This document shows, piece by piece, positions 11,088 to 22,279 of a stretch of DNA of 48,878 bases. A program made the translations under genes and the position numbers. This stretch comes from Zarea fungicola (taxonomy: Eukaryota > Ascomycota > Sordariomycetes > Hypocreales > Cordycipitaceae). The stretch spans positions 1-48,878 of the forward strand of contig FWCC01000543.1 of the NCBI GenBank assembly GCA_900169235.1, written 5' to 3'. The notes beneath the pieces were generated by a model. The model saw only the letters and a list, made by a program, of their open reading frames with translations. It had not been told where the DNA came from and made no database searches. The number at the start of each line of letters is the position of its first letter. Within the stretch, counting starts at the first letter, position 1.

Positions 11088-11483
11088 TTAGACATCTTGG
11101 GCCACTTCCCAGCTGTGGCCGGCCGGGTCCTGAAACGAGGCAACGCGCTTGCCCCATGGCTTCGTCTCGGGGCCGAGCAGAATCTTGACGCCCTTGGCCT
11201 GGAGCTGGGCGACTTCCTTATCGACGTCGGCGACAAAGACGGACATTTGGCAGCGGTTGCCGGCCTCGCGCTTGGCGACAAAGTCGTCGCCGACGAGCTC
11301 GCCGGCGGCGCTGACGAGGAGGAGGTTGATGATTGTGTTGTTGAACCGGACGGAGCAGGACTCTGGGTCTTCAAAGAGGACCTTGGCCTCGAAGACGCGC
11401 GTGTAAAAGTCCTTGGAGGCGGCGAGGTCCTCGGTGAAGAGGGAGATGGCGGCGACGGTGCGGAGGGGGTTTGCGTCGGACAT
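11088..11483 (-). CDS. Glyoxalase/bleomycin-resistance (VOC superfamily) protein, 131 aa
   Basis: Single exon with ATG at 11483 and TAA at 11088. The protein has the paired beta-alpha-beta-beta-beta layout of one VOC module: AAISLFTEDLAASKDFYTRVF opens the first half, VFVADVDKEVAQLQAKGVKIL opens the second, and SFQDPAGHSWEV is the typical closing strand with an Asp-Pro-Gly-His segment. VOC proteins are metal-dependent dioxygenases, glyoxalases or binding proteins, and the substrate cannot be assigned. The gene is GC-rich with good fungal codon usage. It is probably cytosolic, as no signal peptide is seen. Confidence 0.88.
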   Translation of the reverse strand: MSDANPLRTVAAISLFTEDLAASKDFYTRVFEAKVLFEDPESCSVRFNNTIINLLLVSAAGELVGDDFVAKREAGNRCQMSVFVADVDKEVAQLQAKGVKILLGPETKPWGKRVASFQDPAGHSWEVAQDV

Positions 11484-13177
11484 GTTGTTTGGAAGTTTGG
11501 GGAGAGTATGGATTGATTATGGATTGGTTATGGATTGGTTACGGATTGAATTGGTGTGCGACTTTACATTCTGGATGCGATCAAGCTGGACAGATCTCTT
11601 TATAGCTGCTGGCAGCTAGGATGGACGATGCCGCAATGGGCAAGATGTACTTTAATTGCATGAATGCGAAGCACCTCAGCTTGATGGCTGCTAGCTATTC
11701 GTGGTGTAGCTTGTTGGATAAATGGGGCTTCTGCCTGGCTAGCCTTGCGCCACTTGAGGAGCTTCACGATGGATGAACAGAGATGGGTTGGTTCATAGGC
11801 AATTGAAGTGGTAAAATATGTCGGGACAGTTATTCGCCTGAAAAGTATGGCGCATTTCTGATTTCTTTGATCTCGTTTATCTCGTTTATTCCGTCCAAGA
11901 CTTCTTCGTTGCTTTTTGTCAAGTAGAGCTCTGAGAATGATCAACTAGCACACTGAGTCCGAGGGATGGTGGATTGTACTCCGTACAGTTTCCTGCTTTT
12001 GGCCCAGGACATGGGGAAGAGACATCAAGACAAAACAAAAACAAGACGGAAAAACAAGCGGGAAAGACAGATGTTGCCCTTGCATAAACGGCTCAGGAAC
12101 GTTTGACACTAGCTTGTTTTATTTTCGTTTTTGAATATCTTGATTTTTATCTCGTTTGCCCGATGGTTGGGAAATCCCTGCACAGCTTTTACAGTGGAAT
12201 AGTGTGGCTTTATCCCCAGCCACCTCCAGTCAGCCACATTGGCCCGTCTGCTGGGTATCAGTAATTATTTGTTCCTGAGCGGGTAGCGCAGGTAGGCCAC
12301 GTTTTCCAGCTCGAGATTCCCTTTGCTAGTTTAGCTGCATTTTTTATGCAGGGGACTTGATATGGATTGGAGTATGGAGTAGTGAGTACGGAGTAGCATG
12401 TCTTGATCTGCAGGTCGCACTCGGTCGGGTGGTTCGAGGGCGTGAACTGTTTGTGATGCAAGTCGCAATAGCGCAGCTGCTATAGCGCAAATCACTGGAT
12501 GGTCGACGTCACCAGGCCAGAAGCTGGAAACTGTCAGCACGGCTGAACAACACCAACAGCACAACTGTGCGCAATGGGAACTGCATACCCCAACAGCGAG
12601 AATAAATTTATTAAATACTGCACTGTACTATACTGCGCCGTACTGTACTGTAAATATTGGATAATAAAATATCCTTAGATCCCAAAAAGGTACCATTTTT
12701 CTTTTGCAAGCTTTTCAATTCACGGCAATGGTTCCTTCGCCCGTTTGTGCCGTCGCCTTGGCATCCCAGCCTCCCGTATAATTGACACCAATTTGCGACG
12801 CCACACCCCAGCCATACGAATATTCCTTTTTTTTTCTTGCCCTTTATTTATCTTGTACTCCCATGCGACCAGTGTTTCTATTTACTTTTTTTCTTCCTTC
12901 CTTTCAACATTCCAGTCGCACCTCTAATTATAGACTTGCTTCAACCAGAGCGTGCTGCTGTGTGCCCTCTACCACGCAAAGCCAAAGCCTACTGCACTCT
13001 GCGACAGAGCTGAATAGCTTCACCTCCCACCCCTCCCCCGCCTCGCCAGGACACATTTCTTTGTCCCTCACAATCATCCTCATTTTGGTATCTTCGTCGC
13101 CGTCTGGTCGGTAAAATTTGCCCATCATGCTTTTCGCTCTCATTTTTATTTGCACGCGTATATCGCAAATCACAACC
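11484..13177. other. Intergenic, promoters of VOC and MARVEL-2 genes
   Basis: 1.7 kb without a convincing gene. Short near-repeats of TATGGATTGG flank the VOC start (about 11510-11545), and a run of GTACTGTACT-like repeats lies at about 12615-12655. A CT-rich leader (about 12820-13110) precedes the second MARVEL gene. An in-frame ATG at 13127 would add 17 residues to that gene. Confidence 0.45.
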
Positions 13178-13863
13178 ATGGTAAGTTGCCCACTGCCAAA
13201 CTCTCCGTTTGCGCCCGCGCGCCGTGTAAATGCGCCTTTGCGCCCACGGCCACCACCACCACAAAAAAGTCCCTCTGTGCTAACTCTCGTCCTCGCCAGA
13301 TCATCATCATGGGCATGCTCTCCTGGTTCGTCGATAAATTCGTCGACGCCAACATCCTCACCCCCACCTCGGTCCTCATCCTCTTCATCGTCTCCATCCT
13401 CGCCCTCGCCTGGGCCATATTTACCCTCTTCAGCTACCACCGCTCCTCTGCCAACGCCTTTTTCGTCGCCGTCATCGACATTGCCATTGTCGGCGCCCTC
13501 ATTGCCGGCATCTACTACATGCGCAACATTCGCTTCGCCTCGTGCTCCTCCAATCCGAGCCCCTCCAGGCTATGGACAAACCTGCTGGGCGGCAACTTCA
13601 ACGCACTGTCGTGGAGCCCCGAAGGCCCCTGCAACATGCTCAAGGCCGTCTGGGCCTTTGCCATTATGAACACCGTCTTCTTTGCCACGACGGCGCTCGC
13701 GGCGTGGATGCATGGCGACCACTTTAGCGCCGCCGAGGAGAGACGGTACCGCAAGAGACATCACCACAGCAGCCGCCACACACACCGTCACCGCAGCCGT
13801 TCTCGCTCCAACGGCTCGCGATACAGCCACCACAGCCACCACTCTAGCCGAGTCTATGTCTGA
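13178..13863 (+). CDS. MARVEL-domain membrane protein with His/Arg/Ser-rich tail, about 188 aa
   Basis: The likely start codon is a nearly isolated ATG exon (13178..13180), followed by a 119-nt intron (GTAAGT...GCTAAC...CCAG) and exon 13300..13863. Splicing gives M-IIIMGMLSWFVDKF. Two alternatives are an in-frame upstream ATG at 13127, adding 17 residues, or the internal Met encoded inside exon 2. The product has four membrane segments (LTPTSVLILFIVSILALAWAI first) and an extracellular loop with conserved Trp and Cys (SWSPEGPCNMLKAVWAF), then a basic tail of about 40 residues dominated by His, Arg and Ser. A role in membrane organisation is inferred from the family; the tail may bind acidic lipid or be a regulated cytoplasmic domain. 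Confidence 0.8.
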
Positions 13864-14674
13864 GATGTAATAGAGTGGTTGGGTCTGGGAGTTGTAGAAT
13901 GGCGTTTTTTTATGTCTTGTTTTTGATTTTGGTACATATTATGGGTTGATGGAGTCAGCCAGGCGAGGGCGCTCAACAGCTCTGGCTGTCGCAGCTGCTC
14001 TGCCATGGCTGCTTCGCAAGACCCAACAGCCGGGAGTATAGGTTCGAATTGGCTACATCTGGTTATGATGTTTGGTACATGATTGGTACATGATTGGTAC
14101 ATTTGCTTTCCCTTTGTTCATGCTTCAATGTTGAACGTGTATGATTTTTCACGCAACACGAATCTCACGCCTCACGAGTACACAGGCTTTCTTTTATCGT
14201 ACAAAAAAGTATAGCTCAGATTTAAAAATTAGTAAAACAGAATTCTTTATAAGCATTCTCTCCTACATATTACAGTATACATCTCTCATGGGTGTCTTCT
14301 TCCAAAAGCACCACTTCCATCAAACCCAGCGCCTCCAAAACAAAGCACAAGAAAAAAGAATTAATGAAACTTGTATTCACTCTTCAAAAGAACTTGCTAG
14401 GATTAAGTAGCATCAGCACAATAAAGCAAGAGCCATCGTAGTTGTGCTGTGCTTTTCTTCCAACGTCAGTCTATGCAGTGACGCTCCTTCAATCGCTCCT
14501 CCCATGTGTTGCCAGAGTCTTGCACTGCCAACACGGCAACGCACCAGGCCTCTCGGCCAAGGCTTTGCCAACTTTGCGCATCATCAACCGGTCACAGTTA
14601 ACAAGTACCTTGCCGTTCATTATCTCAAACCAGAAGGTCCTTATAGCATCCAGTTTACCAAACTCCAGATTGAG
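13864..14674. other. Intergenic region upstream of UstYa-like gene
   Basis: 811 bp. Near 14075-14102 a short tandem repeat of TGATTGGTACA occurs. The reading frame of the next gene is open further upstream without a good ATG context. No RNA gene is seen. Confidence 0.4.
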
Positions 14675-15696
14675 ATGGCAACATACTTACTAGACTGCTG
14701 CGGAGAGACGGCAGATCACCCAGGGCTTGACCAACCATACACGATAAGCAGCGGAGAGTACAATAAAATCAAAAGGGACATAAGTTCAACTAGCCGCTCC
14801 ATTTTCTATACATGGTTATACATGCTACTCATGATTATCGCCCTTCTCCTTACCATTCTCTCGGTACGACAACTAGAGCGGAAGGTAGCAATCGTAGCAG
14901 CCTACCAAAAGCCAGTCTCAAAATATGGTATGCACGGTATCTTACGGCTACACGCTTTGATTTGCGCAATTTTTATGTGAACTCTACACTAATTTCTATT
15001 TCCTCCCTTGCATAGCAAACCCGGCTCAAGATGCCCCTGTGATGCAAGCTCGCGACACCAGTTACAACACCATGGATGGAGCAGCACAAGACACTGCCTG
15101 GTCGGCCGATGCCCTTGAAGCTTCAAATGGATTTCTGGCGTTGGAAGACACTTATACCCGGTCTGTTAGCCTCCCAGAGTCTCAGCGTTGGCCATGGTCG
15201 GACAGCAAGGGTGTTTACATCCTCGCCAGTTCCTACGAGCTGCACTGTGTGGTATGTTACTTTTACATACACCATAGGCATTGCGTTTTCATCGTCGTTA
15301 AAATAAATGTTGGAGAAGCTAACATGGATTTGTTTTTAGCATGTACTTCATCAAATCGCCAAGCAAGCCTACGACAAGAGTGAATTAAGCTGGCACCACG
15401 ACTACGCCATGCACTGCCTTAACCTCCTGCGCGATACCGTCATGTGCAATGCTGACGATGAACTGCTATCTACGGGCCCACCTCTGCATACACATACCGG
15501 TGTACCGAACTTGCGATTTGGCGCCCGCTTCAACAGAACCTGTCGAGATTGGGACAAGCTGCAGGAGTGGGCGCGCGAGCGCTCTGCCTGCTGGCAGCCT
15601 GTGAATGTCTTTGACAGGTCGTTTCCAGACGCAGAACGATACAAATTTTGCCCTGATGGAAGCACACCTTGGGAGCAACAGCAAGGGTCCAAGTGA
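14675..15696 (+). CDS. UstYa-like oxidase (DUF3328 family), 281 aa
   Basis: Three exons, 14675..14927, 15016..15251, 15340..15696. The layout is type II: a cytosolic N-terminus, one membrane helix (about 43-64) and a lumenal domain. Two conserved blocks are recognisable, SYELHCVHVLHQ (about 157-168) and HHDYAMHCLNLLRDTVMC (about 182-199), plus CRDWDKLQEWARER near the end. UstYa proteins cyclise or oxidise ribosomal peptides (ustiloxin, phomopsin, asperipin) and also act in other fungal pathways. In the family each block carries HxxHC; here both read YxxHC (Tyr158 and Tyr185), so the first His of each is replaced. No precursor peptide with repeated Kex2 sites, no tyrosinase and no peptide-cluster partner is seen nearby, so it is an orphan in this window. 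Confidence 0.85.
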
Positions 15697-17048
15697 GAAT
15701 GGATTCTGGGAAGGAGAATAGTAACAAATATCAAGGGTGAGATACAGTGCTAGGACTGCATGGAATTATTCATGGCGCCTTTGTTGTCACAGGCTGTCAT
15801 GGTAATATTTCAATGGGAGCATCATTGGCGAGTTGCCCTTTCAATGATGGGTTTTCTCGAGAATGTAGTCGCGGTTCCAACACCAAGACGTTGAACTACC
15901 TGCTGGCAAACAGCATGGGAGAGTTTTTGCAAGTAGCACTAATAAATCAATAAATTAATTGAAACCCGAATATTCAAATTTTACCCTTCAGTTCCTCTGC
16001 AAATCTGGCGTTTGGTCCCGAGAACTTGCTAAAGCAAGTTGTGTGTTTCAATACAGGGTAGGGGTACCATCGACAGCCCATCGCCAGCAAGAAAATCTGT
16101 AAACTCTGAATACGGTGAACAAAGTTATCTAGCACTGTGACCTGTAGTATAGCCTTCCTTATTAGGAATATGATTACAGCTTTTTCCTTTGTGAATCCCG
16201 TTTTCTATGCCCTCGGTGCCGATCAGCTGACTGCATTCTCGGCGACTCGTGCTTACCATTCCGGTACAGTACTGCCCCCTGCTCGCAGCCGGTTTGCTTA
16301 TTGTATTTTCCACCAGGTAGAACAATACCTGTACCAGTATGAAGAATTCTGAAAGGGACATATTAACTCAGTTATTAGCGAGCAGGTGTCTTATTCGTCA
16401 GCCCTGTCTAGAAGATATCGACAAAGCCGAGTTTACTTGTTTGCTGTTTGACCCTACGCAGTTTCCTGCGGTGGCCTGTTGTGTCATGTTTTCTTTTCCT
16501 TTGAATATTTCTGTACAAGGTGAAATTCGCATCTTCTGCACTATTCCCCTTCTAAAAGACAATTGTCCAGGAGGGGAAGCCAGGAAAAGCTGCGCACGCG
16601 ACGACTAGAACTGCTCAGCGAGAGCTGCCAGTATGTTTACTCAACAACACCACTACGGCAAAAGCGGGTAAGCTACTCCGTAATAGTTATTTTAATGTTA
16701 ATCGAGTACCGGGGATCATCTCCGACAGCAAAAAGTCCCACTTACTCCATATATGTCCATGTGCGTGGGTTTCGGTTCTACACGGACGAGCACTAAGCCG
16801 AATCTCTTTGTTAATCCCGCTTACGCTTGCTTATAGATGGAAGTAGACTACTAGGTCAATTGAATTTGTCTCGTGTCCATGATGCGTCTATTTCTTCTTC
16901 TTTCAGATACAGTGCATTCGTCATTTACCCACTATTTCTTTTTCTCTATATTCACACAGTACTTTGAAGCGCGACTTGCAACTTGTGGATCGCCGTACAC
17001 CAGGCATATGGGAGAGCGACTTACACAGACTCACGCCGAAAAGAAAGC
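15697..17048. other. Intergenic, no gene recognised
   Basis: 1.35 kb between the UstYa-like gene and nitronate monooxygenase. Short open frames on both strands lack domains, splice support or codon bias. The last 150 bp, CT-rich, is probably the promoter and leader of the monooxygenase. Confidence 0.5.
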
Positions 17049-18101
17049 ATGGGCCCCATCACAACTCCCCTGACCACTGTCTTAAAATGCGACCACCCGG
17101 TGATGCTGGCCGGCATGGCGGGTGTCTCAGGCGGTCCTCTCGCGGCCGCCGTGGCCAACGCCGGCGGCTTCAGCGTCATCGGTGGCTACCAGTGCACGCC
17201 CGAGCAGCTCCGCGCCACCATTGCCGACATGAAGGCGCGCCTCCGCCGGCCGGACCTCCCCTTTGGCGTGGACATTGCCGTGCCCCAAGTCGGCGCTGGC
17301 GCGCGCAAGACGAACCGCGACGTCAGCGGCGGCCGGCTGGAAGAGCTCATTGACATCACCATTGCGAGCGGCGCCGCGCTCTTCGTCAGCTCGTCGGGCG
17401 TGCCCCCGAGGCGCGTCATTAACAAGCTGCACGCCGCGGGCATCCTCGTCATGAACATGGTGGGACACCCGAAGCACGCGGCCAGGGCGCTGGACAGCGG
17501 CGTGGACATGGTCTGCGCTGTGGGCAAGGAAGGGCGCGGGCACACGGGCGACGTGCCAACCTCGATCCTCATCCCCGCCGTCGTGGCCGTCGCGCGACGA
17601 TACAGGCCCCCCATGCTGGGCGGGGTGGCGAGCGCGCTGGTGGTGGCGGGCGGCGGCATCGCCAACGGGCTGGGCTTGGCCGGCGTGCTGATGCAGGGCG
17701 CTGCCGGCGCGTGGGTGTGCACGCGGTTCGTGGCCGCGGTCGAGGCCGATGCCGCGGAGGAGGCCAAGATGGCGATAGTGGCTTGCGACTTTGCGGGCAC
17801 GGAGCGGACGCTGGTCCTTACGGGACGGCCGCTGCGGATGCGCGCCAACAACTACATACGGGACTGGCACGAAGCGCGGCGGGACGAGATCCAGCGGCTT
17901 TGTGAACAAGGAGTGGTGCCGGCGGAGCACGATCTCAAGATGGGAAAAGCAGTAGATGTGCCGTTCTTCATGGGTGAGGTGGCGGGTGCGATTACGGATA
18001 TTCGACCGGCGGGGGAGATTGTTGCAGACATGGTCAAGGAAGCGGCGGATATGCTGCGGATGGGGGAGGTGTATCTTGGTGGTGGGCAAAGCAAGCTTTA
18101 A
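17049..18101 (+). CDS. Nitronate monooxygenase (2-nitropropane dioxygenase family), 350 aa
   Basis: A single GC-rich exon. The frame runs upstream to 16983, but the first ATG that fits the family start (MGPITTPLTTVLKCDHPVMLAGM) is at 17049. The protein is an FMN-binding TIM barrel: the VMLAGMAGVSGGPLAAAVANAGG opening, the GHPKHAARALDSGVDMV strand, the phosphate-binding VGKEGRGHTG loop and the late VVAGGGIANGLGLAGVLMQGAAGAWVCTRF block are all present. These enzymes oxidise alkyl nitronates, such as propionate 3-nitronate, to protect respiration; some fungal members have other flavin-dependent roles. Codon use is strongly GC3-biased relative to neighbours. No introns are required. Confidence 0.92.
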   Translation: MGPITTPLTTVLKCDHPVMLAGMAGVSGGPLAAAVANAGGFSVIGGYQCTPEQLRATIADMKARLRRPDLPFGVDIAVPQVGAGARKTNRDVSGGRLEELIDITIASGAALFVSSSGVPPRRVINKLHAAGILVMNMVGHPKHAARALDSGVDMVCAVGKEGRGHTGDVPTSILIPAVVAVARRYRPPMLGGVASALVVAGGGIANGLGLAGVLMQGAAGAWVCTRFVAAVEADAAEEAKMAIVACDFAGTERTLVLTGRPLRMRANNYIRDWHEARRDEIQRLCEQGVVPAEHDLKMGKAVDVPFFMGEVAGAITDIRPAGEIVADMVKEAADMLRMGEVYLGGGQSKL

Positions 18102-18330
18102 GTGACGACTTTATTCGTTCTGATTTATTTGTTGTAAGTAATTATAATGCATATCTAACAGGAGTTTTCAAAACGGTTGTACATCTTTTCTTCTTTCGGT
18201 TTGTCTTATGTCGTAGTCACAAAAGCTGCAAGCCACATCTTTCACGTATGCATACTATATTTATTTTAATTACAAAAAAAAGAAATTTTGTCTATAATGA
18301 ATGCACTGAGTCGATGCAAAAGACCAATAG

Positions 18331-19570
18331 TTACAATCTTGCTTGCTGCCATACGCTTGAATACTGGGCAAGCTGCCAAGATAATTCCGCCAGCGGATTC
18401 TTAAGCGCTCCATATATGGCGGCCTGCTTGCTGCTCGCCTGACCAGCCACCAGGCGAGCATGTATACCCTGGCAGATGGCTGCCGTCTTGAATGTGTTAA
18501 AAGCCATGCCGAAATTCATATCCGGCTTCGGGTCGTAGAAGCCGGCGACGGCGTACCAATCGAGAATCTGGTCCGGCTGCGGTAGGCCTGGCATGCGACC
18601 GGGCAGCAGGCTTGAAATGTCGTACGGGGATGCGCCTGGATGTCGAGCCATGTAGAAGGGGGTAAGGAGGCTGCAGATGTCGGAGAGCGGGTGGCCAATC
18701 GTGGAACTTTCCCAACTGGATGTCGTGTGTTAGTACTTCATGCTTCTAATTTGTTTTTGGAGAGGGATACTTACTCTAGAATACCAATGACGCGAGGCTC
18801 TGTCTTGTGGAACATGAGGTTATCGATTCGGAAGTCGCCATGTACCAGGCACGATCGATCCCGAGGCTGCGCCGTCTCGTTCTTGAAGAACTGCATGCAC
18901 TCGTCGTAATAAGGCAACTGTCCTACCGGCTGTTTTGTTTTGGCATTGACTACTTTGGCTTGACTCGTGGAAACAGCATCCCACGATCGAATTTGTCGTT
19001 TGTAAAATCCATTGGCTTTGCCAAACGTCTCGAGACCGACGTCGCGAGGATCAATGGCGTGCATATTGATCATGACCTGGACGGCATCCTTCCAGATGGT
19101 TGCCCTGTCCTTGGCGCTAACACCAGGCATTCCAATGTCCTCAAAGATTCGGCCGTCTAGAAACTCCATGATGTAGAATGGCGTGCCAATGATGGACTCG
19201 TCGTCGCACATGATGTACGGCTTGGGAACCGGGACATTGGTATTGTGGAGAGCGACGAGGACTTGGTACTCGCGCTCTACGCGGTGGGACAGTTTGGAGA
19301 TTTGCTTCCCTGGGGGTCGCTTGCGCAGAACATATTTTTCTCCATTCGCAGAGAGAATCTGGTATGTTGGATTCGATTGGCCAAATTGAAACTGTAAAAA
19401 GGAAACGCAAAATAAAACAGTTGTTAGTCGCGTACATAGTTGTAAGTGGTTCACTTGTGTTATTGCCGTACCTGCTTTAGCTGAATCGGCGCTTTAATTT
19501 CGGGCACATTATCAAGCAAGAAGCTTTCCAAGGCAACTTGGTCAATTGGCTGTCGTACTCGTCCCGCCAT
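18331..19570 (-). CDS. Aminoglycoside phosphotransferase-fold kinase (ACAD10/11-N-like), 366 aa
   Basis: Three exons, complement(18331..18715, 18775..19391, 19472..19570); introns are 59 and 80 nt, with CTAAC branch points. The start is the ATG at 19570 (MAGRVRQPIDQVALESFLLD). Protein-kinase-like features are the nucleotide-loop region SNPTYQIL...KYVLRKRPPGK, the catalytic loop HGDFRIDN (His217, Asp219), and the metal-binding ILDWE formed exactly across the second splice junction (Asp239). Relatives fused to acyl-CoA dehydrogenases phosphorylate 4-hydroxy acids; standalone fungal members are mostly uncharacterised. Probably cytosolic or peroxisomal. It is tail-to-tail with the nitronate monooxygenase. 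Confidence 0.88.
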
Positions 19571-20646
19571 GTTTAAAAACAAAGAATTATGTTATTGAGG
19601 TTTAAAACAAGAGATTGGACCCTTCTTTACCAGAACCGAATGCCAGTTTGGTCTACATAAATACTCTTCCAGCCCTCAGCAGAAAGTGTAGAACGTCTCC
19701 CAACACAGATCCTATGAATTGAATGACCGCCATTGAAACCAACTTAGTTTAGAAACAATATAGTTGCAAGCTTGGTTATCCCTGGTGTGTAGTTTATTCT
19801 GATGTCAGCTTATAGTAAGCCCCGTAGTCGACCCTAGCAGTGGACAACTTAACCCAGCCTGCCGTCCATGATGAACCACGATCAAAGAGCGAATTCCGTA
19901 CCGCATCACCCCACCTATTTCTTCTTTAGGCAACTCAAATTCCCCATTTGTCTGCCTTTAGAATATAACTAGAACTTACACGGTCATTGATCATTAATCA
20001 ACAGTGCTGGATATGTACTAGCCCTGATGAAGGGCGTAAGTGGCTTGCCGGTTCACAGGATCAAACGGGTCGCAGTAAATCGAATCAGCGGGAAGAACAA
20101 GGCCGCAAAACAAATAACTTATCCCGTGCCGTTTCATAACAAGTTTACATGGGTCAAGGCTGGGTCTCGCCAGGATGATAACAAAATGACAAGGATAAAC
20201 AAATGGAAATACGAATACCGGCCAAACTTTCCACAGGGTTACGCGATTAACGGATCTATTTTACCGAATGCCTTATTGTCGGATATGAAGCCTTCGATCC
20301 GACGGCCCTGTTTTCTTTTGTCGCGTGCACAATGCCCAGTCTGGGCTTAATGCCGAGATACTCTCATCAGGAGAAGCACAAGTCCGGGCCGGGATATGTT
20401 TTGCGCTCTGTACGGTAGTGGAGAAGCGATAAATTATTACCTTGTTGATCAGGTTGAGAATGTGCATCGTTCTCACAGCAGCCTGAGTAAGCCCTTGCGC
20501 CTGCGTCGGAATGGCCTAGAATAGGCTCTCGCGGTATCACTTATATCATATTAATAATAATAGATTGCCCGTTTAATCCTTTCATAGTTGGAATATGTCA
20601 CCAACTTTGCCTTTTAATTTTCTCAACTTGGTTTCGTCGATTTACA
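19571..20646. other. Divergent promoter region, kinase / MCT transporter
   Basis: About 1.1 kb between divergent starts. Open frames here have no ATG support or domains. Nothing else recognisable is seen. Confidence 0.5.
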
Positions 20647-22093
20647 ATGTCAAGTACTCCCAAGTTTGACGAAGCCGTCACCACGCCCATGGCCAACAAT
20701 AGCGTGCGAGAAGGCTCGTCCCCAGATCTCTCTGATTCAGAAAAAGCAGTCAAAGATGCGCCCTCGCAGCCATCCCCTCCAGACGGCGGCTCTGAAGCCT
20801 GGCTGGTTGTCCTTGGTGCCTGGTGCACCGCCTTTTGCAGTTTCGGGTGGCTGAACAGCATCGGCGTCTTTCAACAATACTATCAGAAAGTGTTGCTTCA
20901 CAACGAGAACTCCAGCACTGTGTCATGGATTCCATCGTTTCAAATTTTCTTCATCCTGGGAATGGTTCGTACATGTTCCTATATGCTATACTTTCGCATT
21001 CTCTGACACTGTCACAGGGACCAATTGTTGGCACCTTGTTCGATCGGTATGGGCCCAGATGGCTGGTTTTGGGGGGCAGCTTTATGCACGTCTTTGGTAT
21101 TATGATGACCAGTCTCAGCACCAAGTACTGGCAAATATTGCTCGCTCAGGGTATATGCTCGGGCATTGGTGTCTCTTTCTTGTTTCAACCTCGTATGTCA
21201 ACTCGTTCGTTTTGCTCACATGAACGGAAAGGCCTTTTTGCTAATAATCATCATCAGCTCTGACCTGCGTTGGAGGCTACTTTGACCGCAAACGGGGCGC
21301 TGCCTTTGGTATCCTCTCCACGGGCGCCAGTGTCGGCGGTGTTATATGGCCCATCATGGTGACGCATCTCATAAAGGTCGTTGGCTTCGGATGGGCCATG
21401 CGAACATGCGCCTTTGTCAACCTCTTCCTCCTCACGATTTCAAACGTCACCGTCCGATCTTTCCTGCCCCCGTCGCCGAAGAAGATTACCGGCGCGCAGC
21501 TCGCGAAGCCGTTCCGGGAGATTGACTATCTCCTCGTCACGGGTGGCTTCTTTTTCCTGACCTATGGCGTCTTTGTGCCCCTCAACTATCTACCAGTGCA
21601 GGCGGCAAGTACCGGAATGAGCCCACAGCTCGTCCAGTACCTTCTTCCCATCCTCAATGCCTCGTCCCTGTTTGGTCGTCTTTTTGCGGGCATCATGGGT
21701 GATAAAATGGGGCGCTTCAACATCTTTATTGGCTGCTGCTACCTGTCAGGCATCTGGATTCTCGGGCTTTGGATACCTGGCAACAGCGAAGGTGCCCTCA
21801 TTGCCTTCTCCATCTTGTTTGGTTTCTCGTCGGGCGCATACATATCACTTGTGGCACCGCTGGTAATGCAAATTTCACCCTTTGCGGAAATTGGCTTCCG
21901 AACGGGCATTGTATTCTTCATTGCCTCGATTGGTGGGCTGACGACGAATCCCATCAATGGTGCGCTGGTGGATGGCTCAGCCGGCTTTACGGGAAGCAAG
22001 ATATTTGCTGGTATATTTTGCTTAGTCGGAACAAGCTTGGTGGTGCTGGCACGGCTACGAAAGACTGGTTACAAAGTACTTGTAGCTTTTTGA
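20647..22093 (+). CDS. MFS monocarboxylate-transporter-like protein (MCT/SLC16 type), 442 aa
   Basis: Exons 20647..20964, 21018..21192, 21258..22093, with introns of 53 and 65 nt. The acidic, Ser/Pro-rich cytosolic N-terminus ends in the MCT signature PPDGGSEAWLVVLGAW, followed by the first helix and FGWLNSIGVFQQYYQ. The junctions read FILGM-GPIVGTLFDRYGPRW and FQP-PLTCVGGYFDRKRGAAFG, as expected for the family. About 12 membrane helices are predicted. Fungal MCT homologues carry monocarboxylates, riboflavin, steroids or secondary metabolites; the substrate is unknown. It is convergent with the peroxisomal acyl-CoA ligase 187 bp away, so acid uptake coupled to CoA activation is a reasonable idea. 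Confidence 0.9.
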
Positions 22094-22279
22094 TGTGTTC
22101 CAGGAAAATTGTCCGTCCGGTGGTTGATATGAGAGAAAAAACGGGTGGTCGGATTTAATGAGTTTAGCATGAGCATCGATATCTATACCCGGATGCAGTA
22201 ACAATAACATGAAACTTCGAAGGACGAGGGCATTGGATAAATATTAACAGTAGTGCCTGAAAGTCAAGTATGTACATAT

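Noticed and set aside
11600..11944. 114-codon minus-strand ORF
   Set aside because: Basic, low-complexity translation, no family resemblance, no expression signals seen.
13118..13669. 183-codon Pro/Ser-rich ORF on the plus strand
   Set aside because: Frame shadow of the second MARVEL gene; low complexity and no splice support.
13864..17048. RiPP precursor gene for the UstYa-like protein
   Set aside because: No signal-peptide ORF with repeated cores or Lys-Arg sites was found within several kb on either side.
17127..18089. Long open frame (320 codons) on the minus strand over the nitronate monooxygenase
   Set aside because: It is an antisense shadow produced by the high GC3 of the real gene; its translation is His/Arg/Ala-rich without domain features.
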